The position numbers and the translations under genes are program-made. A DNA stretch of 64,000 nt, from NCBI GenBank assembly GCA_037974665.1, contig CM075781.1, forward strand, positions 32,031,235 through 32,095,234, in the 5' to 3' direction. This document shows positions 47,999 through 60,007 of this stretch, piece after piece. How positions within the stretch are numbered: position 1 is the stretch's first letter; every line of letters begins with the position of its first letter. Below the pieces are notes generated by a model that was given only the letters and a program-made list of their open reading frames with translations, was not told the DNA's origin and searched no databases. This DNA is from Ehretia macrophylla (taxonomy: Eukaryota > Streptophyta > Magnoliopsida > Boraginales > Ehretiaceae).

Positions 47999-50900
47999 CT
48001 ATTCACCCCAATTCTTTAACTGGACTGCTGGTTTTAGCCTTTGTCCATTTACAAACATAGTTTTCCTATTTGTTTTGTCTTTTATCTTGAATACCCTAGA
48101 CGGAAAAACTTGTTCAACCTCAAATGGTCCATCCTATCTAGACCTCAATTTTTCTGGAAACAATCATAACTTAGAATTAAATAACCACACATCTTCTCCA
48201 GGAATAAATGACTTCCGAATAATCATTTTATCATGCGTTCTCTTCATTTTCTCACTGTAAATCTTGGCATTTTCGTATGCCTCTAAACGCATCTCTTCAA
48301 GTTCATTTAGATGGAGTAACCTGTTTTCACCAGCTTTCTACAAGTCAAAATTCACAGTTCTAATTGCCCAGTAAGCCTTATGTTGTAACTCAACAGGTAA
48401 ATGACATATTTTTTCAAAAACTAAACGAAAAGATGACATTCCTATGGGAGTTTTATATGCAGTTCTATATGCCCAAAGTGCATCATTCAATCGAGTGGAC
48501 CAATCCTTCCTATCAAGTCTAACTGTCTTTTCAAGGATTGATTTAATTTCCCTATTAGAAACCTCAACTTGTCTACTAGTTTGTGGGTGATATGGAGTTG
48601 CAGCCTTATGAATGACTGAGTATTGCTTCAACAATTTTTCAAAAGTTCGGTGAATGAAATGACTTCCACCGTCACTAATGATGGCTCTTGAAATTCCAAA
48701 CCGACATAAAATGTTTTCTTTTATTAATTTCATCACAACAGTGTGATCATTAATCCTTGTTGCAATTGCTTCAATCCACTTAGACACATAATCAATACCA
48801 ACTAAAATGTATTGAAAACCAAAAGAGATAGGAAAAGGACCCATAAAATCAATACCCTAGACATCAAAAAGTTAACAAACCAAGATGGGATTTAAGGGCA
48901 TCATATCCCTCTTTCCCATGTTACCTGTCTTTTGGCATCTTTCATATGCTTTGCAAAACTCATGAGCATCCTTGATTAATGTGGGCCAATAAAACCAACT
49001 TTACAGAATTTTGATAGTTGTTCGTTGTCCTCCAAAGTGTCATCCACATTCCTGCGAATGACAAAATGACATGATGCTTAGCTGTTCAGACTCTGGTACG
49101 CATCTGCGAATAATTTAATCAGAACAAATATGGAACAATTGAGGATCCTCCCAGAAATAATGCTTTGCTATTGAGAAAAATCGATATCACTCAGCCTTGT
49201 TCCACTCCATGGGTATTTTACTTACTGTAAGATAATTCACAATATGAGATACCAAGGAAGTTTAGGAGTAGAAATTAGCAATAATTATTCGTCAGGAAAT
49301 GTATCTCTCAAGGGTAATTCATTTTCTGTTTCCTGAGTTACAATCCTTGACAGGTTATCAGCAACTACATTTTCTTAACCTTTTTTATATTTGATTGTTA
49401 AATCAAATTCTTGAATTAATAACAACAATCGGATAAGCCTAGGTTTACCATATTTCTTTTCCAACAAATATCTTAATGCCGAGTGGTCAGAATAAATGAT
49501 GATTTTTACCCTAATACATAAGACCGAAATTTTTCTAATGCAAAAACTACAGCAAGCAATTCTTTCTCTGTGGTGGTGTAGTTTTTCTAGGCATCATCTA
49601 AAGTTCGGCTGGCATAATAGATCACACAAGGAACACGATCCTTGCGTTGACCTAATACAGCTCCTATGGCATAATCCGAAGCATCACACATAATTTCAAA
49701 AGGGAGAGAGTAATCCGGTGGCTGAATAACTGGAGCAGTAGAAAGTGCATTTTTCAGTGTTTCAAAAGCAGTAACACATTTTTCATCAAATTGGAATGGA
49801 GTATCCTGTGCCAACAAATTCGATAAAAGTCTAGCAATTTTACTAAAAATCCTTTAGAAATCGTCGATAGAAACCAGCATGTCCAAGGAACGATCTTACC
49901 TATTTGACATTTGCAGGAGGGGGAAGATTTGAGATAATATCAACCTTAGCTTTATCAACCCGAACTCTTTCCTTGGATATAATGTGTCCCAGAACAATTC
50001 CTTCTTGCACCACGAAATGACTTTTCTCCTAACTAAGGACAAGATTAGATTCCTGACATCTTTTCAACACCAAAGATAGATTATTCAAACAATTTTCAAA
50101 TGAAGAACCAAAGATAGAAAAGTCATCCATGAAGACTTCCACAAATTTATCTATCATATAAGTGAAAATAGACATCATGTAGAGTTGAAAAGTGGTTGGT
50201 GCATTACAAAGGCCAAAAGGCATTCTTCTGTAAGCAAACGTGCCAAAAGGACATGTGGAAGTTGTTTTTTCCTGATCTTTGGGGTCCACAGAGATCTGGT
50301 TGTATCCCGAGTACCCGTCAAGAAAATAGTAATAACCTTGCCCTATCAACCTGTCTAATATTTGATCAATGAATGGTAAAGAAAAATGATCCTTTCTTGT
50401 TACAGCATTGAGTTTCCTATAGTCAATATACACGCGCTATCCAGTTATGGTGCAGGTAGGTACCAATTCACCTTTATCATTTGTCATCACAGTGATTCCT
50501 GATTTCTTTGGCACAACCTGTATTGGACTAACCCATTTACTATCAGAAATAGGATAAATGATACTTGCATCTAACAACTTTACTATTTCCTTCTTTACAA
50601 CTTCCCTCATGTTCGGGTTCAGCTTATGTTGCATCTCCCTAGATGTCTTAGCTCCTTCTTCCAAATTAATCTTATGCATGCAAAAGGAGGGATCTATTCC
50701 TTTAAGGTCTGCAACAGTCTAGCCTAACGCTTCTTTATTCTTAGACAAAACATCTACAAGTTTAGTTTCCCGCTCCAAAGAGAAGTTAGAAGCAATAATG
50801 GCTAGAAGTGTTTGATCTGACCTTAGAAAAACATACTTGAGGTGACTGTAGTTTTTCATCAAATCCTAAATTTCCCTCTAAAGAATCATCAGGTTCCTTC

Positions 50901-53286
50901 TCAAACCTACTTAACACTATTTCATCATAATTCAAAGTATTCTCCAAAAAATCTTGTTGCTTAAGACTAAGGAAAGACTCTTAAATTAATGGATCAATCT
51001 TGTCAAGAATAAAACACTCAAGACCGTCATCTCCATCTGCAAACCTAGCAGCATTAGCAACATTCAGTTTTACCTTAATATCTCCAAATGTAAACTCCAA
51101 TTCTCCAGTTGCATAGTGAATTTTTGCATTAGTTGTTGCTAAGAATGGTCTTCCTATTATGACTGGAGTTTGGAACCTTTGAGTTTATCCTGGTTCCATA
51201 TCTAGCACAATAAAATCCACAGGAAAATAAAATTCATCAACCTTTATCAAAACATATTCAATCATGCCCCTAGGAATTCTAAGTGATCTATAAGCGAATT
51301 GAAAGGTGACAGGAGGAGGTTTCAATTCTCCTATGTCTAACTACTCAAACAGATTAAATGGGAGAAGATTTACACTAGCTCCTAAATCAAGAAGGGCACG
51401 ATCTATGCTGTGGTTACCAATATAACAAGGAATGGTAAATGCACTAGGATCTTTCAATTTCGGTGGAACATGAGAAGTAAGAATGCAACTTACCTTTTTA
51501 GTCAACCTTACTTTGTTTGATATCAAAGTTGAATTCCTCCTTTTCTGAGTGCACAGATCCTTAAGAAATTTTACATAGGCAGGAATTTGTCTGATGATTT
51601 CTAACAGAGGTAAATTGATTTTCACTTGCTTAAAAGTTTCAAACATTTATTCCCTTGTTGAATCTTTATTAGATGGATTCCCTAATGCCTGTGGAAAGAG
51701 TGTTTTGGGACTCGCTATTACAGGAATTTTCTCATGTAAAATCACAGTTTCAGATTCATTTTCAGCTTATTTTGATGAATCAACAGTAACTTGAGATTTA
51801 GCTTTTTGCTTTGCTTGTCTTGCACTTTCGTAAGCTTCAATGCTTACCTTATTATCAACTTTTTTTACCACTTCTCAATGTAGTGACAGCTTGAAGATCC
51901 TCCACTTTTTGATTTGTAGCTGCTAAATGGGCCTTACCTTTTGGATTTCCATCTGGTTGGGCAGGAAGTGTTCCTTCTTCTTTTTTCTGCATGGTGTTAG
52001 CCAATTGTCTTACTTGTCTTTCCAAGTTGGCAATTGCCTTTGTATGTGTACTTACTAGTTGTAAAATTGGTTCTATATTATGAAGCTTTTTCAAAACCTG
52101 TTCTTCAAAAGTAGTTCCGTAAGAATTGGAACCTGAATTAGAGCTTGAAGGTACCTGTCCTTGTGGTACTGAATGAAATCCTGGTGGATAGTTTCTTGGT
52201 CTCTGTTGTTGAACATCTTCTCGATTCTGATCCCACCGTAAATTTGGATGATCTCGTGTACCTGGATTATAAGTGTTAGAGAATGGATCATAATTACGGG
52301 GATATCTATAAGCAGCACAAGCTTGCTCTGAAATTGAATTGGGATTTGATACAAGAACACCTTCACCTGAATCAACTATATGCAATGATTCTTTCCTTTT
52401 AACCATTTTTTCCAAGGCAGGAGTTAGATTTTCAATCTTTGATGTCAAAGAATTGTAATCATTTGAACCTAGACTTTCCTTCCTTTCTCTAGACCAAGAT
52501 GCACGCTTCCGTGAATTGTTGCTCAGTTTTATGAACAATTATGTGGCTTCTTCTGGAGATTTTTCAAGAAATGAACCATTACAAGCTGAATCGAGAAAAC
52601 TTTGATTATGCTCATTTAACCCTTGATAGAATTCTGAGCTAATTGCCAATCTGGAATACTATGGTATTGACATTCATGAATTAAGGTTTCAAATCTGTCC
52701 CAACTCTCATGAAGTGCTTCTCCAGGTGACTGAGAAAAATTATTCAATTGATTCCTGCATTCATTGGTTTTTGAAGAAGAGTAAAATCTTTCAAGAAATT
52801 CTCTTTGTAGTTGATCCCAAGAAGTAATGGAGCCAGAACGTAATCTATAAAGCCAAATTTGTGTTTGACCCATTAAAGAGTAAATAAACAATCTCAATTT
52901 AACAACCTCTTCCGAGATAGTTCTAGCATTGATTGATCTGTATGTATGGACAAAAGTATTAATGTGATCATACGGGTTTTCATTAGAAAGACTGTTGAAC
53001 ATGGGAAGCATTGAAATCATGTGAGACTTTATTTTAAAACCTTCATCAGTTTCAGGTAAGGCGATAGATCGTAGAGGAACATAATCTTGTGGTGTAGAAA
53101 ATCTTTTATGCTCCTCCTCACATTTCCTACTTCTCTACCTTCAATTTGATCCTGATTTTGGTTTTGATTCGGATTTTGATCAGCCATGATTAGAAATTTA
53201 TGTGCTTTGTTTCTGAATTTAAAAGTTTTCTCAATTTTTGTATCAAAAACAAAGATGGGTGGCTTTAAAGATCTCCGACCATGCAT
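47999..53286 (-). pseudogene. gag-pro-pol of gypsy 2 (broken)
   Basis: Read on the minus strand, gag starts at 53286 (MHGRRSLKP), the same start phrase as gypsy 1, and contains the NYDPFSNTYNPG motif near 52270. The usual CCHC knuckle before it has lost its cysteines. Protease: ALLDLGASVNLLP near 51380. RT: WVSPIQVVPKKSG, YIDYRKLN, FLDGYSGYNQI and FMDDF (50640-50040). RNase H: FEIMCDASDYAIGAVLGQ and [12 protein letters not shown] (49817-49587). Integrase 48850-48338 has [16 protein letters not shown] and [10 protein letters not shown], and its tail ends with VNGQRLKP and a stop at 47999-48001. At least three stops (near 50439, 50028 and 48850) replace tryptophan codons. No chromodomain is present. 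Confidence 0.88.
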
Positions 53287-53448
53287 ACAAAATTAAAACA
53301 TGAAAAAGAAACAAAAATGAAATAAAGTCTATACAAAATAACAAAATTCACTTAAATAAAAATAAAAACAAAAACTAAAAACTAAAATATATACATATTA
53401 ACAGTTATATACATAAATCAAAGACTTACCTTATTTGATGAACACCGA

Positions 53449-53466
53449 TTCCCGGCAACGGCGCCA
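53449..53466 (-). promoter_or_regulatory. tRNA-Asp primer-binding site of gypsy 2
   Basis: On the minus strand TGGCGCCGTTGCCGGGAA matches the tRNA-Asp 3' end complement with one mismatch. It lies 5 bp inside the right LTR, which fixes the element's orientation. Confidence 0.93.
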
Positions 53467-53471
53467 AATTT

Positions 53472-55085
53472 TGATCGCGTCATTTTGCGCTAAAAAATAG
53501 TAAGAAGATTAAATGATTGGAAATATTGCTTTGCTTGAATTAGCTCTAGCTGTGGCGAGTAGAGGGTCGATCCATGGAGATTGGGTTATCAAATTAAGTT
53601 CAATCTTTAATTTAGACTTGTTTGACTATCTTCCGTCACGGATAAGTTTGATTAAGTCCAAAAGTCCAAAAGTATGGTAAATTAAGTCCAAAAGACCAAG
53701 AAATGTCCAAAGATACGGTAGTAACGAGATCCAAAAGTAAATTGAACAATGGTACTAAATTGAAGAATTATAACACTTAACAAAAAAAAATGAAAATCAA
53801 AAGGGTTAATGATTCAGGGTGGTTATAGCTCAATATACGCAAGGACAAAGTTATTGATTCAAATTAAAAGAGAAGTCATTCAGAAATAGGGCTACAAGCT
53901 CCTATTATTGAGATGAGCCTTTAGTTACGTAAGTGATAAGATTAATTGATTAACAAGACTAGATGTGTTGGTACAGCCTAACATATCCAATCTCTCAATT
54001 AATCTTTCACTTATGTAACCTGGAGGTGTCGATACTACCAGACTAGAGTCCCTCCGATGTAGTTTTATATTGCCACTAGTTTACAAAACCGAGTGTATAT
54101 GTACTTTCAATTAAATGTAACATAACTACAAGTATACGTACAGTTAATCAAAGAATACTTAGAAATAAAAATACGAGACTTTAATAAATCTGAATCAAAA
54201 CATATGTACAAGAGTATCCTCACACGTACCACCCCGAATCTTGGGTCTAGTGAGCCATGATAAACTGTAAAGTACAAGAAATCATAACGAAAACCGAAAT
54301 AAAAGAATACTTATCGTGTTAAACGGATTTCGGTAGACTGGTATGATTTCGGTATGCTGATGGCTCACTAGACCCTTCTCTCGAGATTAAAACTTTGCAC
54401 ACAACTAAGAATAATAATTAAAACACTCAAAACTCACTTCATAAATACTAGAGTAGCAGAAATTGAGTTAATAAGAGAAAATGGTACGGTTTTCAATAAT
54501 GAAAACCGTGCTATTTATAGGCAAAATTTCAGGAGGGCGCTCGATCGCCAATTAGGAGCGCTCGAGCGCCCTTCTGCATTAATAATTTTTTTATATTTTT
54601 TTCATCTTTTTCTTCCACACTTTGTCGCCCATTTGTCCGCCATTTGCAAAAAGTGGCGCTCAAGCGCGAAAAATGGGCACTCGAGCGCACGTCTGGCTGC
54701 AATAGGAGAACTTTGACTCCGAGCTTTGACTTTGACTGGCTCGTTGACTTTGACCTTTGACCGTTGACTTTGACCGTTGACTTTGACCTTTGACCAAAAA
54801 GTTGACCAGGTCTATTTCAAGGTTTCTCAGCGTTCTGAATCCGTTTTCGTACTCGGTTTGGCCAAATTCAATCTCAAATTTCTTGTTTTAAAGTCGTTCT
54901 ACCATTCTTCACTAGTGCTGCGCTGAATTTCTTGTTCAAATGTTGGTTTTTGTGGCCATTTCTGCTATTTCTTCTTCAAAGCCTATATTGCACTAAAATT
55001 GTGTAAAATATACAATTAAGCTTGAAATAATAATGCAATATTCATGATTTGATGGATTAAAATTAGTAAAAATATGGATTTATCA
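53472..55085 (-). repeat. 5' LTR of gypsy 2 (right copy)
   Basis: 1614 bp, homologous throughout to 42335-43933. TATA box at 54512-54519 (minus strand). GCGCTCGAGCGC palindrome at 54558-54569. TTGAC array at 54712-54808. Confidence 0.94.
54712..54808 (-). promoter_or_regulatory. W-box-like TTGAC array in the right LTR of gypsy 2
   Basis: Twelve TTGAC cores in about 97 bp, arranged as TTTGACTTTGAC and GTTGACTTTGACC units. It is one repeat unit longer than the left LTR copy. It sits about 195-290 bp upstream of the TATA box in the U3 region. Confidence 0.6.
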
Positions 55086-55090
55086 GAACC

Positions 55091-57302
55091 TTAGTTGACA
55101 TGGTTAGGTCTATGATGCCTCAAGCAAGTCTTCCGATTTCGTATTGGGGCAACGGCTTATTAACAGCCACGTATGTACTTAATCGTGTGCCCACAAAGTC
55201 TGTGAGTAAGACTCCCTAGGAATTATAGACGTGTAGGCAACTTGACCTAAACAATTTACGCCCTTGGAGGGCAGCTGCTTATGTTCATGATAGTTCTCAC
55301 ATGCATAGCAAATTGGGACCGAGTGGAAAAAAATGCATTTTCATTTGGAATTCTGAACACTCCAAGGGATATGTTTGCATTGGAGAACAAGTAGATGGGA
55401 GTTTATATGAGATAGAATCATGAGACGCAAATTCTTAGAGACAGAATTCCAGCATAGGGGCAACGTTGATCGAAATGTATAGCTGATCGAGTTGGACAAT
55501 TCGGACGTCCCTAGTACCTCTACACCTGCATGCAGTCTAGAAGTAGTGCTTCCGTTCCGTGATCCAAGTGGGAGAGAAACACCGGTTACTCATTTTGAGT
55601 CTGAATCAGTTTCAGAACCGGTTGGTGGATCGAGTGCACTACAGACTCCTGTAATGAAAAACAGCCGTAAGAGTGTTCCTTGTCGACGTTTTGAGGTTGA
55701 AGGGGAATCTCTTATGGTTACAGCACAAGGTGATGAGGAGCCCAAGAATGTGTTTGAAGCGCTCTTATCTTTGGTGCGGGATAGTTGGATTAAAGCAATG
55801 GAAGAAGAAATGAAGTGCGTGAAGAAAAATCAAGTGTGGTATTTGGTTGATCTTCCGCTTAATAGAAGAGCTATTGGGAACAAGTGGGTTCTCAAGATCA
55901 AGTGAAAAGCAGATGGGTCCATTGACAAATATAAAGCTCGCCTTGTGGCTAAGGGATATACCCCGTTGGAGGGTATAGATTATGAGGAAACCTTCTCTCC
56001 GGTAGTTAGGTTTGACTCAATCCGGTTGATTCTGGCTATTGTCGCTTATCTAGATCTTGAATTGCATCAGATGGATGTAAAAATGGCATTTCTCAATGGA
56101 GAACTGGATGAAGAGATTTATATACAACAACCAGTATGTTTTGTAGAAAAAGGTCAGGAGAGCAAAGTGTGCAAACTCCAGCGATCTATCTACGGGTTGA
56201 AATAATCATCCAGACAGTAGTATCTAAGGTTCCATAGAGAAATCATTTCGTATGGTTTTGAAATGGTTCAAGAAGACCACTGTGTATATGTCAAAAGGTC
56301 TCAAAATAGATATGTGATTCTATCTTTGTATGTTGACGACATCTTGTTGGTTGGAAGCAACAAGGAGTATCTCATCACTATTAAGAAGTGGTTATCATCA
56401 ACTTTTGAGATGAAAGATATGGGAGAAGGAACATATGTGTTGGGAGTCAAGGTCCAAAGGGATCGAACAAAAACGCTTATTGCTTTATCAGAGGAGCCAT
56501 ATATAAAAAAGGTGCTTGAACGATTCATAATGCATGACTCCAAACCCATAGATACTCCTATAGCCAAAGGTGAAAGCCTAAACCAAGGGATGTGTCCTGA
56601 AACCCCAGAAGAAATAGACGAGATGAAGGATGTTCCTTATGCTGCTGCTGTGGGCAGCCTGATGTATGCCATGTTATGTACAAGGTCGGACATCTATTTT
56701 GCCGTTGGATTGGTGAGTCGTTACCAATCCAATCCAGGACGAATCCATTGGAGTGCAGTCAAGAGGATCATGCGATATTTGAAAGGCACCATGAATTATT
56801 GCCTATGCTATCAAGGAGGTGATCTAAATCTTAAGGGTTTTTCTGACGTTGACTGGGGTGGTGACCCGGACGAGTGTAAATCCACCTCCGGATATACCTT
56901 ATTGCTGAATGGCGGGGCCATTTCATGGGCAAGCAAGAAACAGACGTGCATAGCGCTATTCACCATGGAATCTGAGTTTGTAGCTTGTTCAACGGTTGTA
57001 AAAGAAGCTGTGTGGCTTAAAAGGTTTATATCAGATTTAGGAGTGGTCACAAATGCTGGAAAACTTGTGACAATCTTTTGTGATAGTCAAGTAACCATAG
57101 CCTATACCAAGGATTCGAAATATCATGGCAAGACTAAACACATAGATATTAAGTATAATTTGTAAGAGATATGGTGATGGAAAAAGATGTAATCATAGAA
57201 CATATTTCTACGCACCAGATGGTAGCCGACCCTCTCACTAAACCCATTCCTAGAGATATTTACTTGTCTCGTGTAAAAGCTCTAGGCTTGCGTAGGCCTT
57301 GA
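55091..57302 (+). pseudogene. Copia B integrase C-terminus, RT and RNase H
   Basis: The frame resumes after gypsy 2 with MVRSMMPQASLPISYWGNG (integrase C-terminal part) and continues with stops through 55480. RT occupies about 55750-56560 with [31 protein letters not shown] and the catalytic LYVDDILLVGS. RNase H (about 56640-57300) has YAAAVGSLMYAML, GFSDVDWGGD, KSTSGYT, TMESEFVA and IFCDSQ. In-frame stops occur after VLKIK and twice after IYGLK (55903-56215). A one-base frameshift near 57160 puts the last 45 codons (MVADPLTKPIPRD, ending GLRRP at 57302) in another frame. The 300-codon stretch 56263-57165 is the longest open piece. Confidence 0.9.
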
Positions 57303-58501
57303 TATATATGTTTCATGTGTTGAGATTTGATTATCATTTTAAGTTCATACATTTATATATTTCTGATACCTTATTGATGAATGAAATATATTTGTACACT
57401 TGAGATGTGTCGATTCTTTGTGATCAATATATATGAGACACTATGTATGAGTACAGTAGCACATACTGTTGGCATCAAAATTACATCGACGGGTTAGAAG
57501 GGTTGGCTCTCCTACACGAGCATCCGCCTCTGACGCAGTGGGAGCATGTAGAGATAAGACAGAATGAGTTCGTTAGTGTTCGTCGGAAATACTATACTCA
57601 TTCAAGCGTCGCCTTGAATATTATCGAGGATTAGTTCTAAAGACAATTACCAAGATAAGACCTCTTATTGCATATGTTGCAATTTAAAATTGATATATGG
57701 TCGGTATGGATACCCACGATCCATAAGTAACCTATCATTAGCCAAATATGAAACCTCGGTTACTATGTGTATTAGGTATGAGGATTCAAGTTGGTTACTA
57801 GGTGATAACCAAACCAAGATTTGTACAGTGTTTGGGTAAAGTTATGACGTACGCCCTATTTTGAAGAATACTACACCGTAACTCACGTATCATACCGTGA
57901 GTGCTATAGCGACTACATAAGGGAGTTGATGAATGTATCCCTGCTTCATCACTATGTGAGCCCTTGAAGCTTTAAAGGCTTCTCTAGTCTGCCTTTAATG
58001 ACCTACATTCATATTCTAATAATTCAAGTTCAATGTTAGCTACTTTGGTATGTTGCCTAAGGATCACAATATATTAGGTCACATGGAACATGTCCAGGAA
58101 AGCAGTTGACTTGACTTAAAGGAATATTGGATGAAGGGAAGATTGTTCGCATCGAGCGCTGCGTATGTTCATTGGTCGACCAGTTATACAATCTCTGTGA
58201 TTGAACGATCTTAGTAATCACATATAACTATGAATATATGCTTGAGATTTTAGTCGTCAAACATGGCCTAGGAGGGATTGGGCATGTATTGACAGATGTG
58301 AACTTAATTGGTCTAGGGAACAACGAGACTCTATCTTTCTTTATAGGAAGTGGCTCCCGTGTTATCCCTAACAGGTACACAGTTTTAGAGCCTCCACTTT
58401 GTGCAAGCTCGCGAGTCGTACGACCTATCTGATACTTAGAATTAGTTTTTGAGAGAGATATCATGGGACAAGTTCCTACCCCACCTTGTGTGAGTGGAAA
58501 A
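57303..58501 (+). other. 3' untranslated region of copia B
   Basis: 1.2 kb between pol and the 3' LTR, unusually long for a copia element with 306-bp LTRs. It has no recognisable domain; a 63-codon ORF at 57443-57634 is unremarkable. It ends with GTGAGTGGAAAA, the likely polypurine tract. Confidence 0.55.
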
Positions 58502-58627
58502 TGTTGAACTTTGGGCATATTGCACCCAAGTTGGAGTGGCCCAATTATGTGACCCAAATAGTGGAGGCTCACTACTCCATATAAAATGGGAAAAACCTAA
58601 AACAGAAACAGACGTTCTGTAGGTTTT
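58502..58627 (+). repeat. 3' LTR of copia B, first 126 bp
   Basis: TGTTGAACTTTGGGCATATT...GTAGGTTTT. It matches the start of the 5' LTR at 118 of 126 positions. The remaining 180 bp are displaced beyond the nested elements and are not in the window. Confidence 0.9.
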
Positions 58628-59308
58628 TGTCACTCCTTGACCCCGATTCATCGCTAGGCTAAGGCCGAAACATGACGTTCGTAACTCTTATCCCTGCGAT
58701 TAACAACTTAAAAGCTTTAAAGCCTGTGAATAATAATTTAACAACCTGTACATTCATTAAAAATGCCACAAGAAGTTTTCAAAGACTTTCAAAATTCTCC
58801 CAAGCTATCAGCCTTAAAGGATTACATCACCCTGTTACATAATAATCAACCGAAGAATTATCTATTCATCATCCTAGTTATAGGTCTCAAAAGAATAAAA
58901 ACCAAGCCTAGCCAGGTATCTAGTTAAGTAAAAGATTATACGACAAATCAAATAATTCAATTTACAAAATCATGTTCTTCATAACAAGAAGTAAGTCTCC
59001 TTAGACAAGCACATAGATCACATAGGGCAAGAATCCATCTCATCAACTCAACAAAGCTTGAAATCACATGAAGGCTTGCTCGAGCTAATCCTCACATGCA
59101 ATTGGTAGAAAGAAGGGTGACCTAATCTTGCATATAGCTTAGTGAAGATGGAATAGGAAGGGTTTTTGCAAAGGTGTTATCTGTTCGTAATCAATTTGAT
59201 AAAACGTTTCATGCACAAAATAATTTATAGACGAGAATACAAGATATACAACCAAGGTTCGATAACAATTAAATAACCAACACTTCCAAGATACCATTGG
59301 ATCCATAT

Positions 59309-59420
59309 CTCGTAGGAGGATTGGTCCCTATCCCATAGGAGGATCAGTCCCTATCCCGTAGGAGGATCAGTCCTTATCCCATAGGAGGATCAATCCCTAT
59401 CTCGTAGGAGGATCAATGGG
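59309..59420. repeat. 23-bp tandem repeat in E3
   Basis: Five units of CCCGTAGGAGGATCAGTCCC plus TAT, four exact 23-bp spacings (59309, 59332, 59355, 59378, 59401) and a shortened last unit. A second imperfect duplication follows at about 59445-59560 (GTCGAGATATAC ... GGAGGTCCCGTCACT, twice). Confidence 0.88.
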
Positions 59421-59922
59421 TTCTAGCGAGAGAAAGAATCAATACTTTGAGGGTCGAGATATACAGGTATGCCTGGAGGTCCCGTCACTTTCTCGTCATA
59501 ACCTTGGTAGTCGAGATATACCGATAAACCCGGAGGTCCCGTCACTACCTCGTTCAAGTATGGTTATACCAACCGCACTTATACAAATCGAATGCATTTG
59601 TAATCATCAATGGATGCCAAACAATCATATATTATTCATGCATATATAGAACTTGTAGAGCCTCAAGTAATGCCAAATATGAAAGAATAGCAAAAGACAT
59701 CAATAGAGCCTATTTTGCCTACATTCATTAATCTTCTAGGTGGCATGTAGTAGTTGACATCTATATGGCACCTAAACCATTGAAAACATCCTCAATTACA
59801 TACTACCATGACAAACTAGGGTTCGATACGGTTCTAACGCTTCTGACCGTGTCTCAATTCGACATCGGTAGCTTCCGGAATCATTAAAACAAGTTATTTG
59901 CATTTTGGTCATCAGAGGGCGA

Positions 59923-60007
59923 CCCCCCCCCCCCTTCCCATCCACCGGTCGATCGGGGGGGGAAGGGTGTTTTGCCCGAGACCTCATCAGCAGACGACCC
60001 CCCCCCC
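59923..60007. repeat. C12 / G8 / C10 homopolymer cluster in E3
   Basis: C12 (59923-59934), G8 (59955-59962) and C10 (59998-60007) lie within 85 bp of otherwise AT-rich DNA. C12 and G8 can pair across a 20-nt loop containing ACCGGTCGAT. Confidence 0.85.

Larger units (their letters stand above)
42335..55085 (-). mobile_element. Ty3/gypsy element 2, Athila/Tat type, inserted in copia B integrase
   Basis: 12,751 bp on the minus strand. Both LTRs are complete (left 42335-43933, right 53472-55085) with TGAT...ATCA-type ends. GAACC flanks both sides (42330-42334 and 55086-55090), a perfect 5-bp duplication. Removing the element and one GAACC restores a continuous copia integrase reading. The tRNA-Asp primer site, gag-pro-pol and polypurine tract are in the expected places. 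Confidence 0.95.

Noticed and set aside
57443..57634. 63-codon ORF after copia B pol
   Set aside because: No recognisable domain; its size is expected by chance in 1.2 kb.
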